DNA of 38,727 nt from Paucilactobacillus nenjiangensis (GCF_005405445.1 NZ_BJEB01000013.1:1-38727); one strand, 5' to 3'; positions 8,590 to 16,739 are shown, counted from the first letter of the stretch. Notes: a model not told the origin generated them from the sequence alone. A program made the numbers and translations.

Positions 8590-8817
8590 ATGTCAGATCG
8601 TATTTTTTTCAATCCAGGAGATTCAATCGCTAATATTAATGATTATCAAGAGGCTGTGCGTAAGGGCCAACTTTGGAAGAACAATAAATCACTCGATGAT
8701 TTGGTAATTGCCAAAGGTCCTGATGATAAAGATTACGCTATCTTCTATGCTAAAGATGCATTACCAGAAGGCCATAAAGACCATCCCAATGCATATGAAG
8801 TAAAAAAGAAAATTTAA
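8590..8817 (+). CDS. Small hypothetical protein, 75 residues
   Basis: Not recognised. The soluble, acidic-to-neutral protein begins MSDRIFFNPGD and is rich in Asp, Lys and Asn, with no membrane segment or signal peptide. It starts at ATG 8590 after an AAAGAGAG ribosome site (a TTG 9 nt upstream is in frame but lacks spacing). It lies 24 nt after the PEBP-like gene and ahead of a strong terminator, so the two form a short operon. Confidence 0.75.
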   Translation: MSDRIFFNPGDSIANINDYQEAVRKGQLWKNNKSLDDLVIAKGPDDKDYAIFYAKDALPEGHKDHPNAYEVKKKI

Positions 8818-8830
8818 TTGGATTTAAAAA

Positions 8831-8865
8831 GTAGCATCCAAAATTAATTGGGTGCTACTTTTTTT
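8831..8865 (+). terminator. Intrinsic terminator, probably bidirectional
   Basis: A 9-bp stem (GTAGCATCC / GGGTGCTAC, one G-U) is followed by T7 on the plus strand. On the minus strand the tail is TTTTTAAAT, so it may also end the ABC transporter operon. Confidence 0.85.
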
Positions 8866-8948
8866 GTTGTCCAAATTCCGAAGCAAACCGATTCGTTATG
8901 CCTTATTTATTCCAGCTTACCTCATCTGCTTCGTAAAGCCTTCTCAAC

Positions 8949-9683
8949 TTAGAATGTCATCCCCGTCAAAAATGCCTTAATTCGATCTGTTGGATGATTG
9001 AAAAATTCATCCGCAGTACCTTCAAATTCAATTTTGCCATTCTCCAGAAAGACGATTTTATTAGCGACTCGTCTTGCAAACTCCAAATTATGAGTCACCA
9101 CAATCATCGATTGCTTTTCTTCGGCTAACTCCAATAACACCCGTAATACCTGGGCTTCTAGTTCCGGATCCAAAGCACTGGTTGGCTCATCAAATAAAAT
9201 ATATTCAGGATTCATCGCTAGTGCACGACAAATTGAAATTCGTTGCTGTTGACCACCCGAAAGTTGGTTTGGAAAACGATTCTTGGTGTCTTCCAAGCCC
9301 ACCAATTTAAGTAATCGTTCAGCATTGGTCTCGGCGTCAGCTTTACTTTGCTTTAAGACGTGAATTGGTCCTTCAGTAATATTTTGTAAAATAGTCAAGT
9401 GAGGAAATAGATTCCAACTTTGAAAGACCATCCCAGTTAATTGCCGAATTTGTAATTTTTCTTTATTCGAAATGTCTTTGCTGAAATCAATTGTATGATC
9501 ACTGATTTGATAAATACCACGTTCAGGCTCTTCCAACAAATTAAGCGAGCGCAATAACGTTGATTTACCAGCACCTGAAGGCCCTAGTAAGACCGTCGTT
9601 TCATGTTCTTGAAATTCCAAATTAATATCATTTAAAGCATGATGGTCAGCATACTCTTTATCAACATGTTCTAGTTTTAACAT
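8949..9683 (-). CDS. Amino-acid ABC transporter ATP-binding protein
   Basis: The energising subunit of a polar-amino-acid importer, peripheral at the inner face of the membrane. The 244-residue protein has Walker A GPSGAGKST (34-42), Q-loop VFQSWNLFPH, signature LSGGQQQR, Walker B ILFDEPTSALDP and switch His in VTHN. It closely fits the GlnQ/HisP type. It is preceded 3 nt away by its permease and by a binding-protein gene behind a Met T-box, so its substrate may be methionine or a sulfur amino acid. Family resemblance alone would suggest Gln/Glu/Arg/His. Confidence 0.92.
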   Translation of the reverse strand: MLKLEHVDKEYADHHALNDINLEFQEHETTVLLGPSGAGKSTLLRSLNLLEEPERGIYQISDHTIDFSKDISNKEKLQIRQLTGMVFQSWNLFPHLTILQNITEGPIHVLKQSKADAETNAERLLKLVGLEDTKNRFPNQLSGGQQQRISICRALAMNPEYILFDEPTSALDPELEAQVLRVLLELAEEKQSMIVVTHNLEFARRVANKIVFLENGKIEFEGTADEFFNHPTDRIKAFLTGMTF

Positions 9684-9686
9684 CTA

Positions 9687-10379
9687 TTAACCCCCAGTCA
9701 CAATGTAGCGTGACGTGTATCTTTCCAAGTAGTATTGCCCAATACTCAAAATTGAACAAAAGACGGCGTAATACACGGCAACCATACAATACATCAACAT
9801 GGGTTCATAATTTTTAGCGGCAATTTGTTGACTGACAGTGAACATTTCCAAAATCGTAATTGAACTTGCCAGCGAGGTGTCTTTGACCAATCCGATAAAT
9901 GAATTGGACACTGGTGGAATCGCCACACGCATGGCTTGAGGGAAAATAATTCTAAATAACACTTGAGAATATGACATACCAATAGCGTAGGCTGCCTCCC
10001 ACTGACTCTTAGGAATTGAAATAATTGCTCCACGAACTGATTCAGAACAATAAGCACCGGTATTTAATGAGAAGGTGATAATCCCGGCGGTGAATGCATC
10101 AAGCTCCACCCCAATACTTGGCAGTCCAAAAAACACAATGAATAATTGAACCAACAATGGCGTCGACCGGAATAGCCAAATATAAAAACTGATAATCCAC
10201 TTTAACAGTTTAAATAAAAATTTGGTAATGCCACTTCCTTTTGGCTCGGTTGTTCGCACTAAAGCAGTTGCTACGGCAATTACCATCGCAATTACGAACG
10301 AAATTAAGGCCAAAGGAATACTATATTTGATACCGGCCCCGACAATTTCAGGCGTAGATTTGACAATGGTGTCCCACAT
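9687..10379 (-). CDS. Amino-acid ABC transporter permease
   Basis: The membrane subunit of the importer, 230 residues with about five membrane segments. The EAA loop that contacts the ATPase reads EAAYAIGMSYSQVLFRIIFPQA, placing it in the HisM/GlnP family of polar amino-acid permeases. Only one permease gene is present, so it probably acts as a homodimer. It is between the binding protein (22 nt upstream) and the ATPase (3 nt downstream). Confidence 0.92.
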   Translation of the reverse strand: MWDTIVKSTPEIVGAGIKYSIPLALISFVIAMVIAVATALVRTTEPKGSGITKFLFKLLKWIISFYIWLFRSTPLLVQLFIVFFGLPSIGVELDAFTAGIITFSLNTGAYCSESVRGAIISIPKSQWEAAYAIGMSYSQVLFRIIFPQAMRVAIPPVSNSFIGLVKDTSLASSITILEMFTVSQQIAAKNYEPMLMYCMVAVYYAVFCSILSIGQYYLERYTSRYIVTGG

Positions 10380-10401
10380 AATTTCATTTCCCTTCTAAAC
10401 T

Positions 10402-11208
10402 CTATTTTTCAGTAATATCAGCCGTGAAATACTTTTCAGATAGCTTCTTCAAAGTTCCATCATCCTTTAATTCTTTCAAAGCTTTATTAATTTTCTTTGT
10501 TAAAGCCGTGTTATTTTTGTTAACTAGACCACCAATTTTAGCAGCCTTGACTTTGTTAGTTGGTACAACTTGATAGTTGAAGTCATTAGCAGCACTTGGG
10601 TTGTCTTTCAAGTAACTTAGATAGGCTTCACGCGCATTCAAGGTTCCATCAACACGTCCTTGTTTAACTAAATCAAGTGAGTTTGTAAATTCACTCGAAG
10701 AAACAACTTTTGCACCATATTTTTTGGCAGCATCTTCATTGTTGGTACCAACACCAGCAGCAATCTTCTTGTCTTTGATGTCATCGATGCTCTTGATATC
10801 TGTATTACTCTTAGCGGTAACGAGCACTTCACGAGAGTAAATGTATGGATCAGTAAATGAGAATTTCTTTGAGCGTTCAGGCGTGACAGTTACATCATTG
10901 AAGACCACATCAAACTTTTTGCTAGAAACACCGGCAATTAAGCTGTCCCACTTAGTTGGTACAAATTTAACTTTATAACCCAACTTTTTAGCCACATCTC
11001 TTGCTAAATCAACTTCGAAGCCCTTCAACTTACCATCTTCACGATATGAGTATGGTGCGTAGGTGCCTTCCAAGCCAACTGTTAATGTTCCTTTAGTTTT
11101 TAATTGAACTGAATCATTCGAACTACTACTTTTACCACAAGCGGTTAATGTGACTGCCAATAATAATCCCAACGCTGCAACACCAAATATCTTCAACCAT
11201 CTTTTCAT
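10402..11208 (-). CDS. Amino-acid ABC transporter binding lipoprotein (copy 2)
   Basis: An extracytoplasmic solute receptor, 268 residues. It has a lipoprotein signal peptide ending LTAC with the lipidated Cys24, then a Ser/Asn linker and an SBP family 3 fold (GTLTVGLEGTYAPYSYRE, GFEVDLARDVAKKLGY). It is the first gene after the Met T-box and is co-transcribed with permease and ATPase. It is strongly similar along its whole length to the protein at 11580-12383, so it arose by local duplication. Substitutions in the binding lobes could give a different ligand preference. Confidence 0.93.
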   Translation of the reverse strand: MKRWLKIFGVAALGLLLAVTLTACGKSSSSNDSVQLKTKGTLTVGLEGTYAPYSYREDGKLKGFEVDLARDVAKKLGYKVKFVPTKWDSLIAGVSSKKFDVVFNDVTVTPERSKKFSFTDPYIYSREVLVTAKSNTDIKSIDDIKDKKIAAGVGTNNEDAAKKYGAKVVSSSEFTNSLDLVKQGRVDGTLNAREAYLSYLKDNPSAANDFNYQVVPTNKVKAAKIGGLVNKNNTALTKKINKALKELKDDGTLKKLSEKYFTADITEK

Positions 11209-11255
11209 TCTTCATTCCTCCATTTTTACTCCAGTCAATAAACCTATTATAAACT

Positions 11256-11500
11256 AAAAACGCCCCTACCCCGTAGTGAAACGGAATAAGGACGAATTAT
11301 CGTGGTACCACCTTAATTTAGGATTGTGCACAATCCCCTTTGATGTAATGCTACGCGTTAATGAGCGCCAACCACGATAATTTAACTCTTAGCTTGATTA
11401 TCTAGATTTTACGAAGACCATCTTCTGAATGTTTCATATCCCCTCACACCAGCCGGGAACTCTCTAAAATGAAAAATATTCATACTCATCTTCATCGACT
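11256..11500 (-). promoter_or_regulatory. T-box leader with AUG (Met) specifier before the ABC operon
   Basis: Stem I shows GAAGA/UCUUC at its base and an AGUAUGAA loop-E strand two bases after the left arm. The specifier is AUG at 11421-11419, one base before the right arm. The AGAGA bulge and GGCTGGTGTGAG apical element are canonical. The T-box core AAGGTGGTACCACG lies at about 11314-11301. The terminator (11256-11294) pairs CGTCCTTATTCCGT with ACGGGGTAGGGGCG and ends in T5. The length of about 245 nt is normal. The register matches the Trp and His leaders in this window, supporting a tRNA-Met sensor. Confidence 0.92.
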
Positions 11501-11521
11501 TTTAATTTAATTGTAACCAAA

Positions 11522-11550
11522 ATGGTAAAGCACTCTGCACATAAAGTCAA
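11522..11550 (-). promoter_or_regulatory. Promoter for the Met T-box operon
   Basis: TTGACT at 11550-11545, a 17-bp spacer and TACCAT at 11527-11522 lie between the end of the first binding-protein gene and stem I. This gives the transporter operon a promoter separate from the upstream paralogue. Confidence 0.6.
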
Positions 11551-11579
11551 CTTTAAATTAACAGTTAACGATTGCAACT

Positions 11580-12383
11580 TTATTTTTCAGTAATATCTGC
11601 GGTGAAATACTTCACTGAAAGTTTCTTCAACGTACCGTCAGCTTTCAATTCTTTCAAAGCCTTATTAATTTTCTTAGTCAAAGCTGGATTGTCCTTATTC
11701 ACTAGGCCAGCAATCTTAGCAGCTTTCACCTTATTAGTAGGAATGACTGTGTATTTAAAATCATTTGCTGCAGCTGGATTATCCTTCAGATAACTCAAAT
11801 ATGCTTCACGCGCATTCAGATTCCCGTCAGCTCGACCATCCTTCACCAACGAAAGGGCACTGGTAAATTCACTGGATGACACAACTTTAGCACCAAATTT
11901 TTGGGCAACCGTTTCGTTGTTAGTACCAACACCGGCGGCAATTTTCTTGTTTTTGATGTCATCAACACTGTTGATAGTTGTGTTGTCTTTCTTAGTAATC
12001 AAAACTTCACGAGAATAGATATAAGGATCTGTGAATGAAAACTTCTTGGCACGAGCAGAAGTAATGGTAACGTTGTTGAAGACCACATCAAACTTCTTAC
12101 TTGAAACTCCAGCAATCAAGCTATCCCATTTAGTGGGTACAAATTTAACTTTGTAACCCATTTTTTTAGCGACATCTCTGGCCAACTCAACTTCAAAGCC
12201 TTTTAATTTACCATCTTCACGATAAGAATATGGTGCATAGGTGCCCTCGAGTCCAACGGTTAAAGTTCCCTTAGTTTTCAATTGAACTGAGTCACTTGAA
12301 CTACTTTTACCGCAAGCCGTCAAAGTAATCGTTAATAATAAACCTAGCGCGGCAATCGCAGCAATTTTGAACCATTTTTTCAT
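11580..12383 (-). CDS. Amino-acid ABC transporter binding lipoprotein (copy 1)
   Basis: A 267-residue SBP family 3 lipoprotein with lipobox LTAC (Cys24) and the same fold and motifs as its neighbour at 10402-11208. The start chosen is the ATG at 12383; the in-frame TTG six codons earlier coincides with the GGAGG ribosome site. It precedes the Met T-box and so is transcribed without that control unless readthrough occurs. It probably feeds the same permease/ATPase, giving a two-receptor importer with one receptor outside T-box control. Confidence 0.92.
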   Translation of the reverse strand: MKKWFKIAAIAALGLLLTITLTACGKSSSSDSVQLKTKGTLTVGLEGTYAPYSYREDGKLKGFEVELARDVAKKMGYKVKFVPTKWDSLIAGVSSKKFDVVFNNVTITSARAKKFSFTDPYIYSREVLITKKDNTTINSVDDIKNKKIAAGVGTNNETVAQKFGAKVVSSSEFTSALSLVKDGRADGNLNAREAYLSYLKDNPAAANDFKYTVIPTNKVKAAKIAGLVNKDNPALTKKINKALKELKADGTLKKLSVKYFTADITEK

Positions 12384-12522
12384 AACAAATAAATCCTCCA
12401 ATATTTTACTTACAAAATGTCAGTAAGAACAGTATACCTAAGTTTGTCTATTAAAGGGGGATTTCACTGTACTATGAGAATAGTTTAATGTTTAGATTAA
12501 ATCTTTTTCATAATCGACGACA

Positions 12523-13011
12523 TTAAGCCAATTCTAGAACCATATTATGCCAAACTTCTCCGCCATGAGTTGAGTCAGATAACCCTTCATCTGTGAAACC
12601 ATTTAATTCATAAAATGGTACTAACCGACCTAAACAGGTCAAAGTGATGCCATCACGTTTTGCAATTCGAGCATCGTCAATTAAGCGTTCCATTAACTTA
12701 GAACCGATTTGTTGATGTTGTGCAGCAGGTGAAACCGCCAAACTGAGCACGCTCTGGAACCCACCTTTTTCAGGATTATTAACTACTTTTTCAAATAAAT
12801 CGTCAGTCAAATATCGTTGTCCAACCACTGGTCCCACAACGTAGCCTTGCACTTCGCCCTCATCGCCATAGGCCACGAGAAAAGTATCATTAATCACTTC
12901 GATTCTTTCAGCCATTGCGGGTTCAGTTGCTGCCTCGTCTGTTGTGAAACCACTATTTTCAATCGTCATAATTTCATCAATGTCAGCTGATTTTGCATTT
13001 GTAATTTTCAT
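12523..13011 (-). CDS. GNAT family N-acetyltransferase
   Basis: A 162-residue acyltransferase using acetyl-CoA; the substrate is unknown. The acetyl-CoA loop is visible in LAVSPAAQHQQIGSKLMERL, followed by the C-terminal strand LVPFYELNGFTDEG typical of GNAT proteins. It starts 2 nt after an unrecognised gene and is probably translated with it. Small-molecule N-acetylation (amine or amino-acid derivative) is the likely role. Confidence 0.85.
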   Translation of the reverse strand: MKITNAKSADIDEIMTIENSGFTTDEAATEPAMAERIEVINDTFLVAYGDEGEVQGYVVGPVVGQRYLTDDLFEKVVNNPEKGGFQSVLSLAVSPAAQHQQIGSKLMERLIDDARIAKRDGITLTCLGRLVPFYELNGFTDEGLSDSTHGGEVWHNMVLELA

Positions 13012-13013
13012 GA

Positions 13014-13340
13014 TTAACGACCATGGGTAATTTTAGCTGCGGCGCTTTCTAGCTTAAACATTAATCCCATTGCATCCTTTCGAAAATCTTCAATGAAGTT
13101 GGCACCAACTGGCTCTACTTGACCCATCTTCGCTTTCATAATATCGGTGACAACCATATTTTCGCCATCCCAGGCCACTGTGTCATAGTGTCCTTCTGTT
13201 TCTTCGTCGGTATATGCCTGAAGCGATTCTAAAACTGCTTTTTTTATTACTTCGTCTTCAGAGTAGTTATGTCCGGCCCTGTTTTCTCTTGCCAAATTCA
13301 TAGCAACTTCATCCATATTTTGCGGAATATCAACACTCAT
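13014..13340 (-). CDS. Hypothetical protein, 108 residues
   Basis: No family recognised. The protein begins MSVDIPQNMDEVAMN, is soluble and mostly helical in appearance, and is acidic in its first half. The ATG at 13340 is chosen because GGGAG lies 8 nt before it; ATGs upstream lack a ribosome site. It ends 2 nt before the GNAT start, so it is probably a functional partner of, or simply co-expressed with, that acetyltransferase. Confidence 0.7.
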   Translation of the reverse strand: MSVDIPQNMDEVAMNLARENRAGHNYSEDEVIKKAVLESLQAYTDEETEGHYDTVAWDGENMVVTDIMKAKMGQVEPVGANFIEDFRKDAMGLMFKLESAAAKITHGR

Positions 13341-13431
13341 ATTATTAACTCCCATCTTCATGTGCATTATTTATCGGTACAATTGTATCACGTTTGCCTT
13401 CGAAGTTTCACTTTCTGAATAGTATCTTCGG

Positions 13432-13461
13432 TTGAGTTTAATCTGACGACTAGTATATAAT
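13432..13461 (+). promoter_or_regulatory. Sigma-A promoter for degV
   Basis: TTGAGT (13432-13437), an 18-bp spacer and TATAAT (13456-13461) lie 34 bp upstream of the degV start. Confidence 0.75.
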
Positions 13462-13495
13462 GAACAACTGACAAAAAGAAATGAGGACAACTAAT

Positions 13496-14368
13496 ATGAA
13501 AACTGCGATTGTGACTGATAGTGCAGCATATCTACCGCCCAAATTAACCGACGAATATGACATCACCGTGGTACCTATCACTGTGATTTTTGATAACCAA
13601 GCTTATCTTGAAAATATTGATATGGATAGTCCAACTTTCTTTGACCGCATGCGTAATGAGAGTGTTTTACCTACGACTGCACAAATTACGATGGCTCAAA
13701 TGCAAGCCACCTATGACAAGCTTGCCGATGAAGGATATGATGAAGTAATTTCAATTCATCTTTCATCAGGAATAACCAGCTTTTTTGATAACTTATCGAT
13801 GTTTGTCCAAGATTATGATCGATTAAAAGTTTTTCCGTTTGACTCAAAGATTGCCAGTGCTGGTGAAGGAAATATGGCTTTAATGGCAGCTCAGATGGTG
13901 CGTAACGGCTTCAATGCATCTCAGATTATGCCGAAATTAGCTGATTTACGTGACAGCACCCACGCATTATTTATTGTGGATGATTTAAAACACTTACTGC
14001 GCACTGGTCGAATTTCAAATAGCTCTGCCTTTGTTGGTAATTTATTACGGATTAAACCAATTTTAACTTTTAATGATGCTGGCCAAATTGTCGCTATTGG
14101 TAAAGAACGAACAATGAAAAAAGCTTTTAAAAAGACATTCAGTGATTTTGAAATTGAAACTAAAGACACTGACTACCCAATTCGAGCCACAACTATTGAC
14201 GCGAACAATCCAGATGCAAATATCACCTGGCAAGCTGAATTTAAAGACGAATTTCCTGGCGTACCAGTTAATTCCAGTCATCTTGGGCCAGTAATTAGTG
14301 TGCATACCGGTGAAAATACCATGGGTTTAATTTGGGCAAAAGATTGGCGAGAACTTGCAAAAAAATAA
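13496..14368 (+). CDS. DegV family fatty-acid-binding protein
   Basis: A 290-residue two-domain protein of the DegV/FakB family. Characterised members bind a fatty acid for the FakA kinase in phospholipid synthesis. The sequence shows the N-terminal KTAIVTDSAAYLP, the fatty-acid-site region SIHLSSGITSFF and the domain link LLRTGRIS followed by LLRIKPIL. The ATG at 13496 has a GAGGA site 8 nt upstream, whereas the ATG at 13481 lies in that site. Whether this protein works as FakB cannot be told, since no fakA is in the window. Confidence 0.88.
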   Translation: MKTAIVTDSAAYLPPKLTDEYDITVVPITVIFDNQAYLENIDMDSPTFFDRMRNESVLPTTAQITMAQMQATYDKLADEGYDEVISIHLSSGITSFFDNLSMFVQDYDRLKVFPFDSKIASAGEGNMALMAAQMVRNGFNASQIMPKLADLRDSTHALFIVDDLKHLLRTGRISNSSAFVGNLLRIKPILTFNDAGQIVAIGKERTMKKAFKKTFSDFEIETKDTDYPIRATTIDANNPDANITWQAEFKDEFPGVPVNSSHLGPVISVHTGENTMGLIWAKDWRELAKK

Positions 14369-14386
14369 TTTTCAAGGAGTAAACCC

Positions 14387-14437
14387 ATGATTAACGAACA
14401 TCAAAATAGCTTAAATCCAAGCCGTATTCGAGAATAA
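14387..14437 (+). pseudogene. 5' fragment of the alarmone synthetase frame, ended by an ochre codon
   Basis: Sixteen codons (MINEHQNSLNPSRIRE) begin 5 nt after a good AAGGAG site and end in TAA at 14435-14437. The very next codon is ATG, in the same frame, and opens the alarmone synthetase. The tidy ribosome site belongs to this fragment, not to the downstream ATG. It therefore looks like the original N terminus, cut off by a one-base change (for example CAA or GAA to TAA). The alternative is a genuine leader peptide with stop-restart coupling. Confidence 0.6.
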
Positions 14438-15070
14438 ATGCGTAATGTTGCCAATTCTGTCACACCTGAACAAATCGGCCAGTTGACTACTTTATTTCAG
14501 CTGTATCATTCAGGGATGAACGAATTTGGTACCAAGCTAGAAAACTTGGACGCCGAATTTCATACACGCTACGATTACAACCCTATCCATCACATGGAAG
14601 CCCGTATGAAGGATGTGGCCAGTCTGTTTAATAAGATGAAAAAGAAGGGCATTCCCTTTCAAAAAGATGCGATGCAGCAAAATATTTTTGATATCGCCGG
14701 CATTCGAGTAATTACAAATTACATTGACGATATCGAAGCCATTGAAGACAATCTGTTAAAACAAGACGATGTCACTTTAATTCGCCGGAAAGATTATGTT
14801 AACAATCCGAAAGATAGTGGCTATAGCAGTCTTCATTTGATTTTATCCGTTCCAGCCTTTCAAACGGATGGACCTTATGAAGTCCCGGTTGAAATTCAAA
14901 TTCGAACAATTGGAATGGATATGTGGGCTAGTTTGGAGCACAAACTAAAATATAAAACCAATTCCGATCCTAACATGATCGCTAAATACAGTAACGACCT
15001 CATTGGTTACGCTGAAGAGCTCACTCAAATTGAACAAAACATGCAAATCATTCATAAAGATATTAGATAA
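14438..15070 (+). CDS. Small alarmone synthetase (RelP/RelQ type)
   Basis: A single-domain (p)ppGpp synthetase that transfers pyrophosphate from ATP to GDP/GTP and has no hydrolase or regulatory domains. The 210 residues contain the RelA/SpoT synthetase motifs NPIHHMEARMKD, DIAGIRVI, RRKDYVNNPKDSGYSSLHLI (ending in the catalytic region) and EIQIRTIGMDMWASLEHK. The length is normal for this class. The frame continues directly from the 16-codon fragment at 14387, interrupted only by TAA. Expression may depend on reinitiation at the adjacent ATG. It resembles RelP (YwaC) slightly more than RelQ. Confidence 0.85.
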   Translation: MRNVANSVTPEQIGQLTTLFQLYHSGMNEFGTKLENLDAEFHTRYDYNPIHHMEARMKDVASLFNKMKKKGIPFQKDAMQQNIFDIAGIRVITNYIDDIEAIEDNLLKQDDVTLIRRKDYVNNPKDSGYSSLHLILSVPAFQTDGPYEVPVEIQIRTIGMDMWASLEHKLKYKTNSDPNMIAKYSNDLIGYAEELTQIEQNMQIIHKDIR

Positions 15071-15071
15071 A

Positions 15072-15096
15072 AAGTGTGTGACAATTCTCGTTTAAA
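15072..15096 (+). repeat. 25-bp direct repeat, copy A
   Basis: AAGTGTGTGACAATTCTCG followed by TTTAAA, differing at one base from the copy at 15192-15216. It begins one base after the stop codon of the alarmone synthetase gene. Confidence 0.7.
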
Positions 15097-15113
15097 TTAC
15101 GAGCATTAACAAA

Positions 15114-15152
15114 AATAACACCAATGCCTGTTTTTTAGGTGTTGGTGTTATT
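15114..15152. terminator. Hairpin, possible terminator
   Basis: An 11-bp perfect stem (AATAACACCAA / TTGGTGTTATT) has a 17-base loop that contains a T6 run and a second partial pairing. The T-rich tail is better on the minus strand than on the plus, so its direction is uncertain. Confidence 0.5.
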
Positions 15153-15191
15153 AAGTTAAGTGAGTGATTTGAGAGTTGGAACATAGCTCAG

Positions 15192-15216
15192 AAGTGTGTG
15201 ACAACTCTCGTTTAAA
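15192..15216 (+). repeat. 25-bp direct repeat, copy B
   Basis: It matches copy A at 24 of 25 positions. Its CAACTCTC also pairs with GAGAGTTG at 15171-15178, giving a hairpin with a 23-base loop. It lies just before the hisC-side terminator. Confidence 0.7.
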
Positions 15217-15225
15217 ACGTGATTA

Positions 15226-15271
15226 TAAAAAATAATTCCACTGCCGTCATGACATTGGAATTATTTTTTTA
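15226..15271 (-). terminator. Terminator of the his operon (bidirectional)
   Basis: A 10-bp stem (AATAATTCCA / TGGAATTATT) sits 9 bases past the hisC stop. It has T-rich tails on both sides, so it can also stop plus-strand transcripts from the alarmone synthetase gene. Confidence 0.85.
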
Positions 15272-15279
15272 TTTCTACT

Positions 15280-16344
15280 CTATTTTGCTTCTAGAATTAA
15301 ATCTCTAATTTGCAAATTATCTTCGGTGTTACCAATCGTGATTCTTAACCACCCTGGTTGAAGGCCGTTGCGAACAAGGAATCCTTTGGTTTTTAGGTAT
15401 TCTGCTACTTTATTGGCATTATCTAATTGAATAAACACAAAGTTTGCTTGACTGTGATAAAAAATAATTTTGTTTTCACGCAGCCAGTCTTCCCAAAGTT
15501 CACGTTCTTCTTTCGTCTTTTGGACGGTCTTTTTGACAAAATCTTGATCTTGCAATGCGGTCACCGCGACTTGTTGCGACATTGAATTTAGATTATAAGG
15601 TAGACGAACTGTCTGCATATAATTAGCCAATTTTGGAGAAAAGACACCAAAGCCAACCCGGAAATTTGCTAACCCATATACCTTTGAAAAAGTTCTTAGC
15701 ACCACCAAATTCTCGTAATCATTGACTAAATGCATTGCCGAATTGTCAGTTTCATCAGTGACAAATTCTAAATACGCCTCATCAATGACCACTAAAACAT
15801 CTTCTGGTACTGTTTTGACAAATTCAGTAATCGCAGCCAAATCTTCGTATGTACCTGTGGGATTATTTGGATTACAGATCCAAATTAACTTAGTTTTATC
15901 ATTGATAGCTTGCTTTAAAGCATCAAAGTCAATGTGTCCATCAGATTTAACTGGTACATACACGGGCACAGCTTCTTCAATTTCAGCATTCAACGCGTAC
16001 TCAGAAAAGGTTGGCGCATTTAACAAGACTTCATCCCCATCAGTTAAAAAGGTCCGATTAATTAATGAAATAATTTCGTCTAACCCCACCCCAAAGACTA
16101 ATTGTTCTTGTGCAACTTGGTAAAAATTGCTAACTGTTTCACGCAATTTTTCGGCTGAACCATCAGGATAGCGATTACTTTCCAAAAAGCTGTTAGTAAT
16201 TGTATCTCGTACTTTTGGTGATGTTCCAAAGGGATTTTCATTTGCTGACAAGCGCACTACCCGGTCGAGACCATATCGTTCCATCAAGACATCCAGTGGT
16301 TCTTCAGGTACATAAGCTTTTAAATTTTTGATATTATCTTTCAT
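15280..16344 (-). CDS. hisC: Histidinol-phosphate aminotransferase
   Basis: HisC converts imidazole-acetol phosphate to histidinol phosphate with PLP. The 354-residue fold-type I aminotransferase has RLSANENPFG, NPNNPTGT, DEAYLEF and the Schiff-base Lys221 in RTFSKVYGLANFRVG, plus the C-terminal WLRITIG. It starts after AAAGGAGG. It is the last gene of the his operon, 36 nt after hisE. HisC-like enzymes can also transaminate aromatic keto acids, but the operon position fixes its main role. Confidence 0.95.
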   Translation of the reverse strand: MKDNIKNLKAYVPEEPLDVLMERYGLDRVVRLSANENPFGTSPKVRDTITNSFLESNRYPDGSAEKLRETVSNFYQVAQEQLVFGVGLDEIISLINRTFLTDGDEVLLNAPTFSEYALNAEIEEAVPVYVPVKSDGHIDFDALKQAINDKTKLIWICNPNNPTGTYEDLAAITEFVKTVPEDVLVVIDEAYLEFVTDETDNSAMHLVNDYENLVVLRTFSKVYGLANFRVGFGVFSPKLANYMQTVRLPYNLNSMSQQVAVTALQDQDFVKKTVQKTKEERELWEDWLRENKIIFYHSQANFVFIQLDNANKVAEYLKTKGFLVRNGLQPGWLRITIGNTEDNLQIRDLILEAK

Positions 16345-16380
16345 ATTGACCTCCTTTGAAAAAATAGTGCTCGCGGTAAT

Positions 16381-16707
16381 TTATAGTTTTTCAATTTGAT
16401 CTCGATCTTTGGTCTTGCTCATTAAGCCTTCTCTAGAAGCTAATTCTTGCTTAATTTTATCAAATGGCATATCCATTTCGACTAATAACACCATCACATG
16501 GTAAAACAGGTCAGCAGTCTCATATTGTAATTCTTCTGCGCTATTGTTCTTGGCAGCAACAATTACTTCCGTTGATTCTTCGCCAACTTTTTTCAAAATC
16601 TTATCCAGGCCTTTAGTAAATAAATAGTCGGTATATGAACCTTCTACCGGATTTTCTTTCCGATCTTTAATCATGGCGTATAATTCTTCAATATTTTGTT
16701 CGTTCAA
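16381..16707 (-). CDS. hisE: Phosphoribosyl-ATP pyrophosphatase
   Basis: HisE removes pyrophosphate from PR-ATP, step 2 of histidine synthesis. The 108-residue all-alpha protein of the MazG-like superfamily has [16 protein letters not shown] and [14 protein letters not shown], which contain the metal-binding Glu/Asp pattern. Start is a TTG with an AAAGGAAG site 8 nt upstream. HisE and HisI are separate here, not fused as in many bacteria. Confidence 0.93.
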   Translation of the reverse strand: MNEQNIEELYAMIKDRKENPVEGSYTDYLFTKGLDKILKKVGEESTEVIVAAKNNSAEELQYETADLFYHVMVLLVEMDMPFDKIKQELASREGLMSKTKDRDQIEKL

Positions 16708-16739
16708 GTCGATAACTTCCTTTCAAATTTTCAGCTACT

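Noticed and set aside
11413-11425. GAU (Asp) instead of AUG as the specifier
   Set aside because: In the Trp and His leaders here exactly one base separates the specifier from the closing arm; the same register gives AUG.
11572-11793. Plus-strand ORF over the binding-protein gene
   Set aside because: Shadow of the minus-strand SBP gene; no ribosome site or homology. The same applies to the other opposite-strand frames over trp, his, codB and clpL.
15060-15280. CRISPR-like repeats
   Set aside because: Only two copies 120 bp apart with a terminator between them; no regular spacers or cas genes.
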